Shown here: one piece after another, positions 8,642 through 18,287 of the stretch
Position numbering within the stretch: position 1 is the stretch's first letter
Layout of the letters: each line of letters starts with the position of its first letter
From: Paraburkholderia largidicola
Lineage (GTDB): Bacteria > Pseudomonadota > Gammaproteobacteria > Burkholderiales > Burkholderiaceae
NCBI RefSeq assembly: GCF_013426895.1
Contig: NZ_AP023174.1
Span: forward strand, 1,488,001-1,552,000
Direction of reading: 5' to 3'
Length of the DNA stretch: 64,000 nucleotides
Made by a program: the position numbers and the translations under genes
The notes under the pieces: model-generated
What the model saw: the letters and a program-made list of their open reading frames with translations, nothing else
Databases searched by the model: none
Told to the model about the DNA's origin: nothing

Positions 8642-9982
8642 TCAGATCGCCACTTCAGGCGGCGCCTGGCGGAACAGGCGCGTGATCCAGCACAGATACG
8701 CAATCCCGAGCACGAACCACGCTGCGCCGAGCACGAGCGCCGTCTTCTCGAGGCTCGCGAGCAGCCAGATATCGGCCACCGCGCCGATCAGCGGGAACAC
8801 CAGCCCGCCGAGCACGCCGATCTTGCGATCGCCATGATTGCCCGACAGATACACGCGAATCACGCACAGGTTGACGGCCGTGAACGCGAGGAACGCGCCG
8901 AAGTTGATGAACGACGTCGACGTGGCCACATCGAGCTTCAGCGCGATCAGCCCGACGATGCCCGCGATCGCGATATTGATCGCTGGCGTCTTGAAGCGCG
9001 GATGGATGTAGCCGAAGAAGCGCTTCGGCAGGATTTCATCGCGGCCCATCGCATACAGCAGGCGGCCGACGCTCGCCTGCGCCGAGATACCCGATGCAAA
9101 CTGCGCGAGGATCAGGCCCGCGAGAAACACGGTCACGAAAATATCGCCGCCGATCATCTTTGCCACTTCGAACGCGGCCGAGTCCGTGTCCTTGAACTCG
9201 ACACCGGGGTGCGCCAGTTGCATCGTGTACGCAGCAATCACGAAGATCGCGCCGCCGATCAGCGCAATCAGCAGGATCGCGCGCGGCATGTTCTTCTTCG
9301 GATCGATGGTTTCTTCCGTCAGCGTCGACACGGCATCGAAGCCGAGATACGAATACGCGGCAATTGCTGCGCCCGCCATCGTCGCGCCGAGCGGCACGTG
9401 CGGCTTGAAGAACGGTTCGGCCATCGCGATCCCGCCCGGACCCGCCGCCGCGGACGCATAGTGCCAGCAGAGCGCGACGAACATCGCGACGATGGCCAGT
9501 TGCACGACCATCAGCACGATGTTGAAGCGCGCAGCCAGTTCGATCCCGACGATGTTGAGGCCGCTCGTCAGCACGATGAACGCGACGATCCAGATCCACG
9601 ACGGCACATGCGGAAACGCCGCGTTCAGATAGGCCGCACCGATCAGCCAGATCACCATCGGCAGGAAGAAATAATCGAGCAGCGTCGCCCAGCCGATCAG
9701 GAAACCCAGATGCGCGTTGAAGGTCTTGCGCGTGTACGTGTACGCCGAGCCGGCGACGGGGAAGAGCCGCGCGAGCTTGCCATAGCTGAGCGCGGTGAAC
9801 GCGATTGCGATCAGCGCGAGCAGATAGGCGAGGGCGGCCGTGTCGTCGCTGGCTTTGGCGAGCACGCCGTAGGTGCCGTAGACGATCAGCGGCGCCATAT
9901 AGGCGAGACCGAACAGCAGCACGGACGGCAAGCCGAGCGTGCGCTTCAGGTGCGACGGTTCATGGGATGACGACGCTTGCAT
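8642..9982 (-). CDS. APC-superfamily amino acid/polyamine permease
   Basis: A 446-residue integral membrane protein with about 12 helices. The first helix region reads LGLPSVLLFGLAYMAPLIVYGTYGVLA, where APC transporters bind the substrate amine and carboxylate. Conserved APC features follow: FPVAGSAYTYTRKTFNAHLGFLIGW and the helix 6 region YSYLGFDAVSTLTEETIDPKKNMPRAI. A good Shine-Dalgarno (AGGAG) precedes the ATG. The gene is downstream of a nitrilase-family amidase on the same strand and near a divergent LuxR-type regulator. The three probably form one uptake and degradation unit for an amide, amine or amino acid. The sequence resembles the PuuP/YhdG-like branch, but the substrate is not determined. 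Confidence 0.9.
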   Translation of the reverse strand: MQASSSHEPSHLKRTLGLPSVLLFGLAYMAPLIVYGTYGVLAKASDDTAALAYLLALIAIAFTALSYGKLARLFPVAGSAYTYTRKTFNAHLGFLIGWATLLDYFFLPMVIWLIGAAYLNAAFPHVPSWIWIVAFIVLTSGLNIVGIELAARFNIVLMVVQLAIVAMFVALCWHYASAAAGPGGIAMAEPFFKPHVPLGATMAGAAIAAYSYLGFDAVSTLTEETIDPKKNMPRAILLIALIGGAIFVIAAYTMQLAHPGVEFKDTDSAAFEVAKMIGGDIFVTVFLAGLILAQFASGISAQASVGRLLYAMGRDEILPKRFFGYIHPRFKTPAINIAIAGIVGLIALKLDVATSTSFINFGAFLAFTAVNLCVIRVYLSGNHGDRKIGVLGGLVFPLIGAVADIWLLASLEKTALVLGAAWFVLGIAYLCWITRLFRQAPPEVAI

Positions 9983-10129
9983 GATTTCTCCTAAAGCCAG
10001 GCCGATAGGAAAGGCCGATATGGATGTCGTATGGATGCCTTATGACTGGCATTTCGACGGACGTGAGCGCACGCGCGCGCGGCGCGCATGGCCCCGTGCG
10101 GTGCATCCCTTGCAAACTGCTGAAAGCGT

Positions 10130-10975
10130 TCAGTCGGTGCGGCGGCGGCGCGCTTCGACCATCAACGCACGACGGCCATTCGACTGTTCGACGGGCACGA
10201 GGCCAAGCGGCACGCGTGCATCGTGCAAATAGTTGTAGTGCTCGCGGCTTGCTTCGAGCCGCTTGAGATCGACGGTTGTTTTCGTCACCGTCTCGTCGCT
10301 GCCCAGTTCGAGCACCGTCTCGCCGAACGGATCGATCAGCGCGGAGAGACCGGGGAACGTCAGGTTGTCGTCGCCCGAGCCGCAGCGGTTCACCATCAGC
10401 GCGAACATCTGATTCTCCATCGCGCGGGCCGTGATCGCGCGTCGATGCACGGGGCCGAACGGGTCCATGTTGCCGTTGGTGACGATCAGCAGATCGGCGT
10501 CGAGCGCCGCGACGGCACGTGCCGATTCGGGAAATTCGATGTCGTAGCAGATCAGCAGGCCCACGGTGAGGCCGTTCCACATGCAGGTTTCGAAGCGGTC
10601 GCCGGGTGTGAATACGCCTACATCCGATGCCCACAGATGCGTCTTGCGATAGCGCAGTGCGATCTCGCCGCGTTCGTCGACCAGCACTGTCGTGTTGTAG
10701 AACTGGTTGCCGTCGCGCTCGGCGAGGCCCACTGCGACGGCGACCCCTTGTTGGCGGGCGGCGTCGCGCACCGTGGACAGCGCGGGGCCGTCGATCGTCT
10801 GCGCGACGTCGGCGACGTTCTCGCGCGTCGGAAAACCGGATAGCGTCGTTTCGGGGAACACGATCAGCTTCGTGCCGCCCGCTGTGTCGGCCCGTCCGAT
10901 CGTTTCGACGACCTTGCGCGTGTTGTGCGCGACGTCGCTGTCGATCAGCGCGAGTTGCGCCAGTTCTACCTGCAT
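10130..10975 (-). CDS. Carbon-nitrogen hydrolase (nitrilase superfamily amidase)
   Basis: A 281-residue cytosolic enzyme with the Glu-Lys-Cys triad of the superfamily: Glu in KLIVFPETTLSGF, Lys in RYRKTHLWASD, and the nucleophile in VGLLICYDIEFPE. The superfamily hydrolyses amides, carbamoyl groups or nitriles; the spacing and the FPE...YRKTHL...CYD pattern point to an aliphatic amidase or omega-amidase/N-carbamoylase branch rather than a true nitrilase. The start chosen (MQVELAQLAL) follows AAGGAGG by a normal distance; a GTG/ATG further upstream would add 19 unconserved residues. It is divergent from the LuxR-type regulator and precedes the permease by about 150 bp. Confidence 0.9.
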   Translation of the reverse strand: MQVELAQLALIDSDVAHNTRKVVETIGRADTAGGTKLIVFPETTLSGFPTRENVADVAQTIDGPALSTVRDAARQQGVAVAVGLAERDGNQFYNTTVLVDERGEIALRYRKTHLWASDVGVFTPGDRFETCMWNGLTVGLLICYDIEFPESARAVAALDADLLIVTNGNMDPFGPVHRRAITARAMENQMFALMVNRCGSGDDNLTFPGLSALIDPFGETVLELGSDETVTKTTVDLKRLEASREHYNYLHDARVPLGLVPVEQSNGRRALMVEARRRRTD

Positions 10976-11134
10976 GGTGTTGCCTCCTTCCAGATGCCTT
11001 TCAGCGGAGCGCGGTGTGCCGTGCGCATCCATATTGCCTGCGATTCTCGTGCCGCGCGGAACAGTGCGTGCACCGCCCGCTTCTCGTAGTGGGACCGATT
11101 ATCAGGGTATTATTTTTGTCCTGAAATTACCCAC

Positions 11135-11147
11135 GAGGGTTACCCTC
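11135..11147. promoter_or_regulatory. Palindrome GAGGGT-T-ACCCTC before the LuxR-type gene
   Basis: A 13-bp dyad lies 13 bp before the regulator's ATG and just ahead of its GGAGGA ribosome-binding site. It sits in the divergent region shared with the amidase gene. It could be the regulator's own operator; this is not proven. Confidence 0.35.
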
Positions 11148-11160
11148 ACCGGAGGACACG

Positions 11161-11979
11161 ATGGACTTCGAATGGCGAGATCTCGCTTTTCATCGGGAGA
11201 TCGGTTCGGCCATCGACGCCCTCGATGGTCCGCATTTCTGGGCGCGTCTGACGCGTGTGCTCGAAAGGCATGTCGGATTCGACAGCTGGGTCGCACTGCG
11301 CTTCAAGCGCGATGCCCCGCCGCTCGTGCTCGCCGAGCAGGCCATGCCCGACGGCAAGATCGACCTGATGTTTCAGGACTATCTGGCCGCGCTCTATCAG
11401 CTCGATCCGTTCTATCTCGCCGCGTTCGAAACGCAGGCGTCGGGGTTCTACACGCTCGCCGATGTCGCGCCCGACAACTTCCGGATGACCGAGTACTACC
11501 AGCGCTACTTCAAGAAGAACATCGTTGGTGACGAGGTGCATTTCAATGTCGTGATCGATCGCGATCACACGATGGGCTTTTCGCTCGGCAAGACGAGCCG
11601 CTACGACGAGCGCGAGATTGCGTTGCTCACGCTGTATTCGCCATGGGTGCTCGCGTTGATGCAACAGCGTTTGCGCTTCGAGAGGTTTGTCGGGGAAGAG
11701 GAGCCGCGCGCGACCGGTGGCGAAGAGGCGGATCTGCATGCGCGCTTCGGCATGCTGACAGGCAAGAACGGGCGGGGCGCATTGACCGCGCGCGAGATCG
11801 AAGTGGCGATGCTGTCGCTGAGCGGCTTTTCGTCGCGCGCGATCGCGGAGAAGCTGTCGATCTCGTTCGAAACAGTGCGCGCGCACAAGAAGCACATCTA
11901 CGCGAAGCTCGGTGTCGGATCGCAGTCCGAACTGTTTGCGATGTTTTACGAGCCGGGGAGAGCGGTCGAGCCGGAGTGA
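11161..11979 (+). CDS. LuxR-family transcriptional regulator without a cognate synthase (solo)
   Basis: A 272-residue regulator. The C-terminal LuxR-type HTH is clear at about residues 206-265 (LTAREIEVAMLSLSGFSSRA, IAEKLSISFETVRAHKKHIYAKLGV). The N-terminal about 170 residues resemble the autoinducer-binding fold, with FDSWVALRF, YQLDPFYLAA and the FSLGKTSRYDERE region, but no LuxI-type synthase lies in the window. The AHL-contacting Trp/Tyr set is not clearly preserved, so it may sense another ligand. It reads away from the amidase and permease genes and probably controls them. GGAGGA stands 5 bases before the ATG. Confidence 0.85.
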   Translation: MDFEWRDLAFHREIGSAIDALDGPHFWARLTRVLERHVGFDSWVALRFKRDAPPLVLAEQAMPDGKIDLMFQDYLAALYQLDPFYLAAFETQASGFYTLADVAPDNFRMTEYYQRYFKKNIVGDEVHFNVVIDRDHTMGFSLGKTSRYDEREIALLTLYSPWVLALMQQRLRFERFVGEEEPRATGGEEADLHARFGMLTGKNGRGALTAREIEVAMLSLSGFSSRAIAEKLSISFETVRAHKKHIYAKLGVGSQSELFAMFYEPGRAVEPE

Positions 11980-12056
11980 AGCGTGATGTTTCGTTGCTGC
12001 GTGATTTGCCTGTCACGCGCGGCGCGCAGCCGAAGCCGCGCGCTCGCGTTCGTAGC

Positions 12057-12737
12057 TTAGTAGCGGTCGAGCCGGTTGCCCGCGACGCGCACGCGATCGC
12101 CGGGATGCAGGTCGCCGGGCGAGCCGACATCGAAAGCGCGTACCGAGCCGTCGTTCAGTTGCACCGCAATCCGGTAGCCGCCCGGCGACGAGGCGCCCGC
12201 CTGCTGACCCAACTGGTTGCCCGCGACGGCGCCGCCCAGCACGCCGATCGCAGTCGCCGCATCGCGTCCATGACCGCGCCCGAACTGATTGCCGATCACG
12301 CCGCCCACAACCGCACCGATCACGGTGCCTGCGACGCCGCCCGCCGTCACGGCGCCTGGATTTGCAAGCGGCTGGATCGAGGAGACCACGCCGTATTGCT
12401 CGCCGTATCCATAGCCCTGTTGCGGCTGCTGGTAGGCCTGGTTGTCCTGCTCGTCGGGTTGTTCGTAGCCGGGCTGTTGATACTGCGGTTGCTGCGCATA
12501 CGGCTGCTGATACGGCTGTTGATAGGGCTGCTGATATTGCGGCTGTTGCACGTAGCCGGGCTGCGAATAGACGGGTTGTGCCGGTTGCGCGTAGGCCGGT
12601 TGTGTGGCGTACGTCGAGCCATAGCTGGCGCCATACGGCGAATTGCCGGGGACAACGCAGCCTGCGAGCGGCAGTGCGACGCAGAGCGCGATCAACGTCG
12701 TTCGAACGAGAGGGCGAGCAAAACGGGTGTGGGTCAT
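12057..12737 (-). CDS. Glycine-zipper outer-membrane lipoprotein with Q/Y/P repeat
   Basis: A 226-residue lipoprotein: basic N-terminus, hydrophobic stretch and lipobox LAGC (TLIALCVALPLAGC), so it is exported and lipidated. Residues about 25-115 are a low-complexity Gln-Pro-Tyr region built on QPYQQ/QPQYQQP units. Then follows a glycine-zipper 2TM segment (GGVAGTVIGAVVGGVIGNQF and GVLGGAVAGNQLGQQ) as in the SlyB/RcsF-like and 17-kDa antigen family. The C-terminus RIAVQLNDGSVRAFDV...GDRVRVAGNRLDRY is typical of the SlyB-like group. The ATG giving the short signal peptide is preferred to a GTG eight codons upstream. The role is probably in envelope integrity; the long Q/Y repeat is unusual. 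Confidence 0.85.
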   Translation of the reverse strand: MTHTRFARPLVRTTLIALCVALPLAGCVVPGNSPYGASYGSTYATQPAYAQPAQPVYSQPGYVQQPQYQQPYQQPYQQPYAQQPQYQQPGYEQPDEQDNQAYQQPQQGYGYGEQYGVVSSIQPLANPGAVTAGGVAGTVIGAVVGGVIGNQFGRGHGRDAATAIGVLGGAVAGNQLGQQAGASSPGGYRIAVQLNDGSVRAFDVGSPGDLHPGDRVRVAGNRLDRY

Positions 12738-12917
12738 GTTACGTGATTGTCGTGATGCCACGAGGTGTGGACCGCGACGAGTATAGGGAAACGCACATCG
12801 CTAGTGATGCGCGGCCCGCGTAACAGTGTGTAAATTGCGCGTCCGATAAAAACGGTTGGTGAAACAGTGACGCGCGGGTGGGGAGTGGGTGAAGAGCGAT
12901 CGAGCGAAGCGCCGAAA

Positions 12918-13154
12918 TCAGAAGCGAAAGCCGGTGCCGACGCCGCAGTTACCGCCTATCCCGCCGCTGCCGCCGCCGACGTTGCAGAACACACCGCAGC
13001 CAGACAACGCGAACGACAGCACGACGCCCGTTACAAATGCCCGCCCGAACGAGACGATGCGGCGGCGAGCTGCGCCTGGCGTCCGCGAGCGGCGTGTGGC
13101 GGCGCGATTCGGGTGAATCGGGACGATAGCGGGAGCGAAATTTCGATCGGACAT
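12918..13154 (-). CDS. Possible small lipoprotein
   Basis: A 78-residue reverse-strand frame: a basic N-terminal half, then a hydrophobic segment with a lipobox (FVTGVVLSFALSGC), then a short Cys/Gly-rich mature part (GVFCNVGGGSGGIGGNCGVG). The signal and the L-S-G-C box argue for a real lipoprotein. However, the 35-residue basic region ahead of it is long, the ribosome-binding site is poor, and a true start may lie inside. A forward frame over the same DNA is arginine-rich and looks like its antisense shadow. No family is recognised. Confidence 0.5.
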   Translation of the reverse strand: MSDRNFAPAIVPIHPNRAATRRSRTPGAARRRIVSFGRAFVTGVVLSFALSGCGVFCNVGGGSGGIGGNCGVGTGFRF

Positions 13155-13283
13155 GACGGAACGGGAAGCGCTGAAAAACCGACAACCATATCTCGGCCTG
13201 GAATGCCAGCCCATACGACTAATCCTAAACCTGGGTGTGTCCTCTAGGCGTCTGACAAATCCATTTCGCAACGTGCTGATAAA

Positions 13284-14392
<1,109 letters not shown>

Positions 14393-14405
14393 CTTGCCAC
14401 TTCAT

Positions 14406-15332
14406 ATGGCCAAGCACCGCACCATCGAACTGATCGCGCCTTCCGGCTACCCGCACGATCCGAACGCGGTTCATCTCGCGTTGAAGCGCTTGCGTGCGCA
14501 AGGGCATCACGTGGAGAACGTCAACGCGACGCAGCGCCGCTATCAGCGGTTTGCAGGCACGGATGGCGAGCGCGCGGCGGAGCTCAACCGTCTCGCGGAT
14601 CCGTCGCGCGAATTGCCGGATATCGTGCTCGCCGTGCGCGGCGGATACGGTGCAGTGCGCATCCTGCATGGGCTCGACTATCGCGGCTTGCAGCGCCGCC
14701 TGGGTGACCAGCCGATCGCCTTGTGCGGACACAGTGATTTCACGGCGCTGCAGCTTGCGCTGCTGTCGCAGGCGAATGTGAAGACGTTCGGTGGCCCGAT
14801 GCTTGCCGGCGATTTCGGCGCGGAGAGCGTCAGCGATTTCACGATGAAGCACTTCTGGAACGCGCTGACTTCTGAAACGTTCACGATTTCCAGCACGGCT
14901 CCCCAACCGCAAACCGTCGACGCGACGGGCACGCTGTGGGGCGGCAATCTGGCGGTGATGGCATCGCTGGTCGGCTCGCCGTACATGCCGCCTGTGGAAG
15001 GCGGCATCCTGTTCGTCGAAGACGTGAACGAGCAGCCGTTCCGGATCGAGCGGCTGATCTATCAGTTGCATCTGGCGGGCATTCTCGAGCGGCAACAGGC
15101 GCTGGTGCTCGGCGATTTCTCGGGCGGCAAGTCCTTCGACTACGACAACGGCTATGATCTGCGCGCGATGGTCGAGCAGGTGAGGTCGGTGATCGGCATT
15201 CCAATCGTGACGGGCCTGCAGTTCGGCCATATTCCCGATATGGTGACGCTGCCCGTCGGCGCCGAGGCACACCTCGTTGCTGGCGCGCGCGGGTTCAAGC
15301 TGACGGTCTCAGGGTATCCCGTGCTCGACTGA
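14406..15332 (+). CDS. LD-carboxypeptidase (peptidase family S66, LdcA-like)
   Basis: A 308-residue serine peptidase of the LdcA/MccF family, which trims the terminal D-alanine from murein tetrapeptides during cell-wall recycling. The catalytic Ser is in ALCGHSDFTALQLAL, the Glu in LFVEDVNEQPFRIERLI, and the His in GLQFGHIPDMVTLP. The RGGYGAVRIL motif is also typical. It follows tadA by 13 bp on the same strand and probably shares its transcript. The ATG at 14406 gives the normal N-terminus (IELIAPSGYP). A terminator follows. Confidence 0.93.
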   Translation: MAKHRTIELIAPSGYPHDPNAVHLALKRLRAQGHHVENVNATQRRYQRFAGTDGERAAELNRLADPSRELPDIVLAVRGGYGAVRILHGLDYRGLQRRLGDQPIALCGHSDFTALQLALLSQANVKTFGGPMLAGDFGAESVSDFTMKHFWNALTSETFTISSTAPQPQTVDATGTLWGGNLAVMASLVGSPYMPPVEGGILFVEDVNEQPFRIERLIYQLHLAGILERQQALVLGDFSGGKSFDYDNGYDLRAMVEQVRSVIGIPIVTGLQFGHIPDMVTLPVGAEAHLVAGARGFKLTVSGYPVLD

Positions 15333-15358
15333 CGACGCGTCCCGGTCGACATCCGGCG

Positions 15359-15386
15359 AAGGCGAGGCGACTCGCCTTTGTTTTTG
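15359..15386 (+). terminator. Terminator after the LD-carboxypeptidase gene
   Basis: The stem AAGGCGA / TCGCCTT is followed by TGTTTTTG, 26 bp beyond the stop. Confidence 0.75.
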
Positions 15387-15455
15387 AGCATATAACGCAA
15401 CTAACTGTCTGGCTTGTTTTGCATCCGCATGCATGGTCGCGCTGCGGGAAACCAG

Positions 15456-15471
15456 ATTTTGTTGACAAAAT
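15456..15471. promoter_or_regulatory. GntR-type operator, distal copy
   Basis: ATTTTGT-TG-ACAAAAT is a dyad with the T-G-T-n-n-A-C-A core seen in FadR/GntR operators. The same TTGTTGACAA core recurs at 15604-15613 next to the promoter of the GntR gene. Confidence 0.5.
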
Positions 15472-15602
15472 AGTCTGCAAAACGGCAGTCGATCGAACTA
15501 CCCTTATGCTGTGAAATGTAGCACCGACAAGGATTACGGAGCGTTTGGATGAATTTTGAGCTGGTCAGTCCAAACCAGAATTGTCGTAAATCCGCTCTCA
15601 AA

Positions 15603-15634
15603 ATTGTTGACAATCTTTATGTCCGTCCTAAGAT
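15603..15634 (+). promoter_or_regulatory. Promoter of the GntR gene with overlapping operator
   Basis: TTGACA (15607-15612) and TAAGAT (15629-15634) are 16 bp apart, a good sigma-70 promoter. The dyad ATTGT-TG-ACAAT (15603-15614) covers the -35 box, so a GntR protein bound there would repress. Autoregulation is inferred. Confidence 0.6.
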
Positions 15635-15658
15635 GGACCACATAACAGCCCGCCCATC

Positions 15659-16375
15659 ATGTCCGAGACACCCAACGCCACTGCGAGCAGCACGAAACCC
15701 GAAGCGATCGCCGAGCGCATTCGCGCCGCGATCCTCGAGCATCGGCTCGCGCCTGGCGCGAAATTGACGGAAGCCCAGTTGTGCGAAGTATTCGGCGTCA
15801 AGCGCGGACCAATCCGTCAGGCGCTGGCGCTGCTCTCCACCGACCACCTGGTCGATCTGGAGCCGAACCGCGGCGCGTTTGTCGCGAGTCCGTCGTTGCA
15901 GGAAGTGCATGAAGTGTTCGAGATGCGCCGGATCATCGAGCTGGCCGTCGTCGACAAGATTTGCGCGAGCCAGGGCTCGCGGCGCTTGAAGAACATTGGC
16001 GGGATGATCGCGCGGGAGCGCAAGGCGTTCGAATCGCGCGACTTTCCGGCGTGGATCAGGCTGTCGGGCGAGTTCCATACGGAGCTTGCGTCACTGACGG
16101 GCAACACGGTGCTGTGCGATTGCCTGAACGGCCTGGTCGCACGCTCGACGCTGATTTCGGCGCTGTACGAATCGCTGGGCCGCAGCCCATGTTCATTCGA
16201 AGACCACGAAGCGATTCTCGCCGCGCTCGACGCCGGCGATGCAAAGACAGCAGGCGCGCTGATGTCGCGTCACTTGCAGAGCGTCGAGCTGAAGATGCTG
16301 GATCGGCCGGCTAGCGGTGGGACCGATCTGCACGAAGTGTTCGGCATGCGCGCGCCAAGGGCCGCAGCCGGCTAA
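15659..16375 (+). CDS. GntR-family regulator, FCD (FadR) subfamily
   Basis: A 238-residue regulator. The winged helix covers about residues 10-80 (AIAERIRAAILEHRLAPGAK, then LTEAQLCEVFGVKRGPIRQALALL). The C-terminal FCD ligand-binding domain includes EMRRIIELAVVDK, the DFPAWIRLSGEFHTELA metal-binding Asp/His region, and the SFEDHEAILAALDAGDAKTAGALMSRHL helix with its His residues. It is the first gene of the allantoin/purine region and precedes the NCS1 permease, so it most likely controls uptake or breakdown of allantoin-type compounds. Two TTGT-N2-ACAA dyads upstream suggest autoregulation. The ligand is unknown. Confidence 0.92.
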   Translation: MSETPNATASSTKPEAIAERIRAAILEHRLAPGAKLTEAQLCEVFGVKRGPIRQALALLSTDHLVDLEPNRGAFVASPSLQEVHEVFEMRRIIELAVVDKICASQGSRRLKNIGGMIARERKAFESRDFPAWIRLSGEFHTELASLTGNTVLCDCLNGLVARSTLISALYESLGRSPCSFEDHEAILAALDAGDAKTAGALMSRHLQSVELKMLDRPASGGTDLHEVFGMRAPRAAAG

Positions 16376-16761
16376 CAGTTGTAGAGGTGCGAGCCTGACG
16401 CACGCCCGCGCTCGCTGGCGGTGCGCGCTGCACTGAAGTGAACGGAGTTTGACCAGACAGTCGACCCAACGGTCGATGGACCGCACACCCGATACGCGCC
16501 GCACCCGGCATGTGTCGAGACCGAAAGACCGTACGGCGAGGGACGCCCATCAGGCGTCTACGCTCACACGGCGAAGCCCTGCGGCATTCGCGGAAAGCCT
16601 GCAGGGTCATCAAAACAAGTACGTAAGTACGGAGACATCCGCGGCAACCTGTAAGCGATGCGCATAGGTGTCGGCCACACATAGTGGGCTCGCCGCGCGC
16701 CTGGCATACACGATGCAATGCTCGTCGATTCCCGTCGGCGTTCCCATCTTAGGAGGAATCC
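16376..16761. other. Regulatory gap before the NCS1 permease
   Basis: No credible gene is seen. The gap contains the inverted repeat TCGACC-CAAC-GGTCGA (16461-16476) running into GGTC-N4-GACC (16471-16482), a sigma-54-like promoter (16702-16717) and a strong AGGAGG ribosome-binding site at its end. Confidence 0.5.
16702..16717 (+). promoter_or_regulatory. Sigma-54-like (-24/-12) promoter
   Basis: TGGCATACACGATGCA keeps the essential GG-N10-GC spacing of RpoN promoters (consensus TGGCACG-N4-TTGCA, three mismatches outside GG/GC). It is 45 bp before the permease ATG, which suits a nitrogen-source gene. Confidence 0.5.
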
Positions 16762-18258
16762 ATGGCTCAGTTCAGTGCAGCACCGGATAGTTCGGCAATC
16801 CCCGATTACGAAAGCAGCGGACAAGGCGCTCACGCGTTGCCCGCAGGCTACAGCGAACGCCTGTACAACGAAGACCTCGCGCCGTTGAAGCATCAGACGT
16901 GGGGCGCCTATAACATCTTCGCGTTCTGGATGTCGGACGTGCACAGCGTCGGCGGCTACGTGTTCGCGGGGAGTCTCTTCGCGCTCGGGCTGACGAGCTG
17001 GCAGGTGCTGATTGCGCTGCTCGTCGGCATTACGCTCGTCAACGTGCTGTGCAACATGATCGCGAAGCCGAGCCAGCAGAACGGCGTGCCGTACCCTGTC
17101 GCGTGCCGCGCGACGTTCGGCGTGCTGGGCGCCAATGTTCCCGCCGTGATTCGCGGCCTGATTGCGGTTGCCTGGTATGGGATCCAGACGTATCTCGCGT
17201 CGAGCGCACTGGTGATCGTCGTGCTCAAGTTCTTTCCGCAATTGCTGCCTTACGCGGACGTGCACCATCACGGCTTCATGGGCCTGTCGACAATCGGCTG
17301 GGCCGGCTTCATGTTGCTGTGGGTGCTGCAGGCACTCGTGTTCTGGAACGGCATGGAGACGATCAAGAAGTTCATCGACTTCGCCGGTCCCGCCGTGTAC
17401 GTGGTGATGTTCATTCTCGCCGGCTACATGATCTGGCGCGCGGGCTGGAAGAACATCGGTATCAACCTGGGCGGCGTGAAGTATCACGGCATGGAAGTGA
17501 TCCCGGTGATGATCACGGCGATCTCGCTGGTGGTGTCGTACTTCTCTGGCCCGATGCTGAACTTCGGTGACTTCTCGCGATACGGCAAGAGCTTCCGCAG
17601 CGTCAAGCGCGGCAACTTCTGGGGCTTGCCCGTCAACTTCCTGGCGTTCTCGCTGGTAACGGTCGTCACGACGGCTGCGACATTGCCCGTGTTCGGTCAA
17701 CTCATCACGGACCCCGTCGAAACGGTGGGCCGCATCGACTATCCGACGGCCGTGATCCTCGGTGCACTGACGTTCACGATTGCGACCATTGGCATCAACA
17801 TCGTTGCGAACTTCGTGTCGCCTGCATTCGATTTCTCGAACGTTGCACCGAAGCTGATTAGCTGGCGTGCAGGCGGTATGCTTGCTGCAGTGGCATCGAT
17901 TTTCATCACGCCGTGGAACCTGTTCAACAACCCGGCCGTGATCCACTACACGCTCGATGTGCTCGGCGGCTTCATCGGACCTTTGTACGGCATCCTGATC
18001 GTCGATTTCTTCCTCGTGAAGCGTCAGAAGGTCGTGCTCGACGACCTGTACACGGTATCGGACAAGGGCTCGTACTGGTATCACAATGGCGTGAACTATC
18101 GTGCAGTCGGTGCGCTGTTGCCGGCTGCAGTGATCGCCGTGATCTGCGTGATGGTGCCGTCGCTGAATGGTCTCGCGAACTTCTCGTGGTTCATCGGCGC
18201 GGGCCTCGGTGCAGTGTTCTACGGCGTGCTGGCGCGTGATCTGCCGCGCGGTGCATAA
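16762..18258 (+). CDS. NCS1-family nucleobase/allantoin/hydantoin:cation symporter
   Basis: A 498-residue inner-membrane transporter with about 12 helices, of the NCS1 family (Mhp1, PucI, CodB). Family marks include NEDLAPLKHQTWGAYNIFAFWMSD near the start, GVPYPVACRATFGVLGANVPAVIRGLIAVAWYGIQTYLAS (TM3 with the Trp/Gln substrate-contacting residues), and DFSRYGKSFRSVKRGNFWGLPVNF. The overall type resembles PucI-like allantoin permeases. It is followed after 29 bp by a hydantoin/allantoin-racemase-like gene and then the allantoin degradation genes, so allantoin, hydantoin or urate is the likely substrate. A strong AGGAGG precedes the ATG, and a sigma-54-like promoter stands further upstream. 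Confidence 0.92.
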   Translation: MAQFSAAPDSSAIPDYESSGQGAHALPAGYSERLYNEDLAPLKHQTWGAYNIFAFWMSDVHSVGGYVFAGSLFALGLTSWQVLIALLVGITLVNVLCNMIAKPSQQNGVPYPVACRATFGVLGANVPAVIRGLIAVAWYGIQTYLASSALVIVVLKFFPQLLPYADVHHHGFMGLSTIGWAGFMLLWVLQALVFWNGMETIKKFIDFAGPAVYVVMFILAGYMIWRAGWKNIGINLGGVKYHGMEVIPVMITAISLVVSYFSGPMLNFGDFSRYGKSFRSVKRGNFWGLPVNFLAFSLVTVVTTAATLPVFGQLITDPVETVGRIDYPTAVILGALTFTIATIGINIVANFVSPAFDFSNVAPKLISWRAGGMLAAVASIFITPWNLFNNPAVIHYTLDVLGGFIGPLYGILIVDFFLVKRQKVVLDDLYTVSDKGSYWYHNGVNYRAVGALLPAAVIAVICVMVPSLNGLANFSWFIGAGLGAVFYGVLARDLPRGA

Positions 18259-18287
18259 CAGTTCATGAAGATGGTCATGGAGTCGAC

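Noticed and set aside
12867..13247. 126-residue forward frame
   Set aside because: Overlaps the small lipoprotein on the other strand; the lipobox on the reverse strand is the better evidence.
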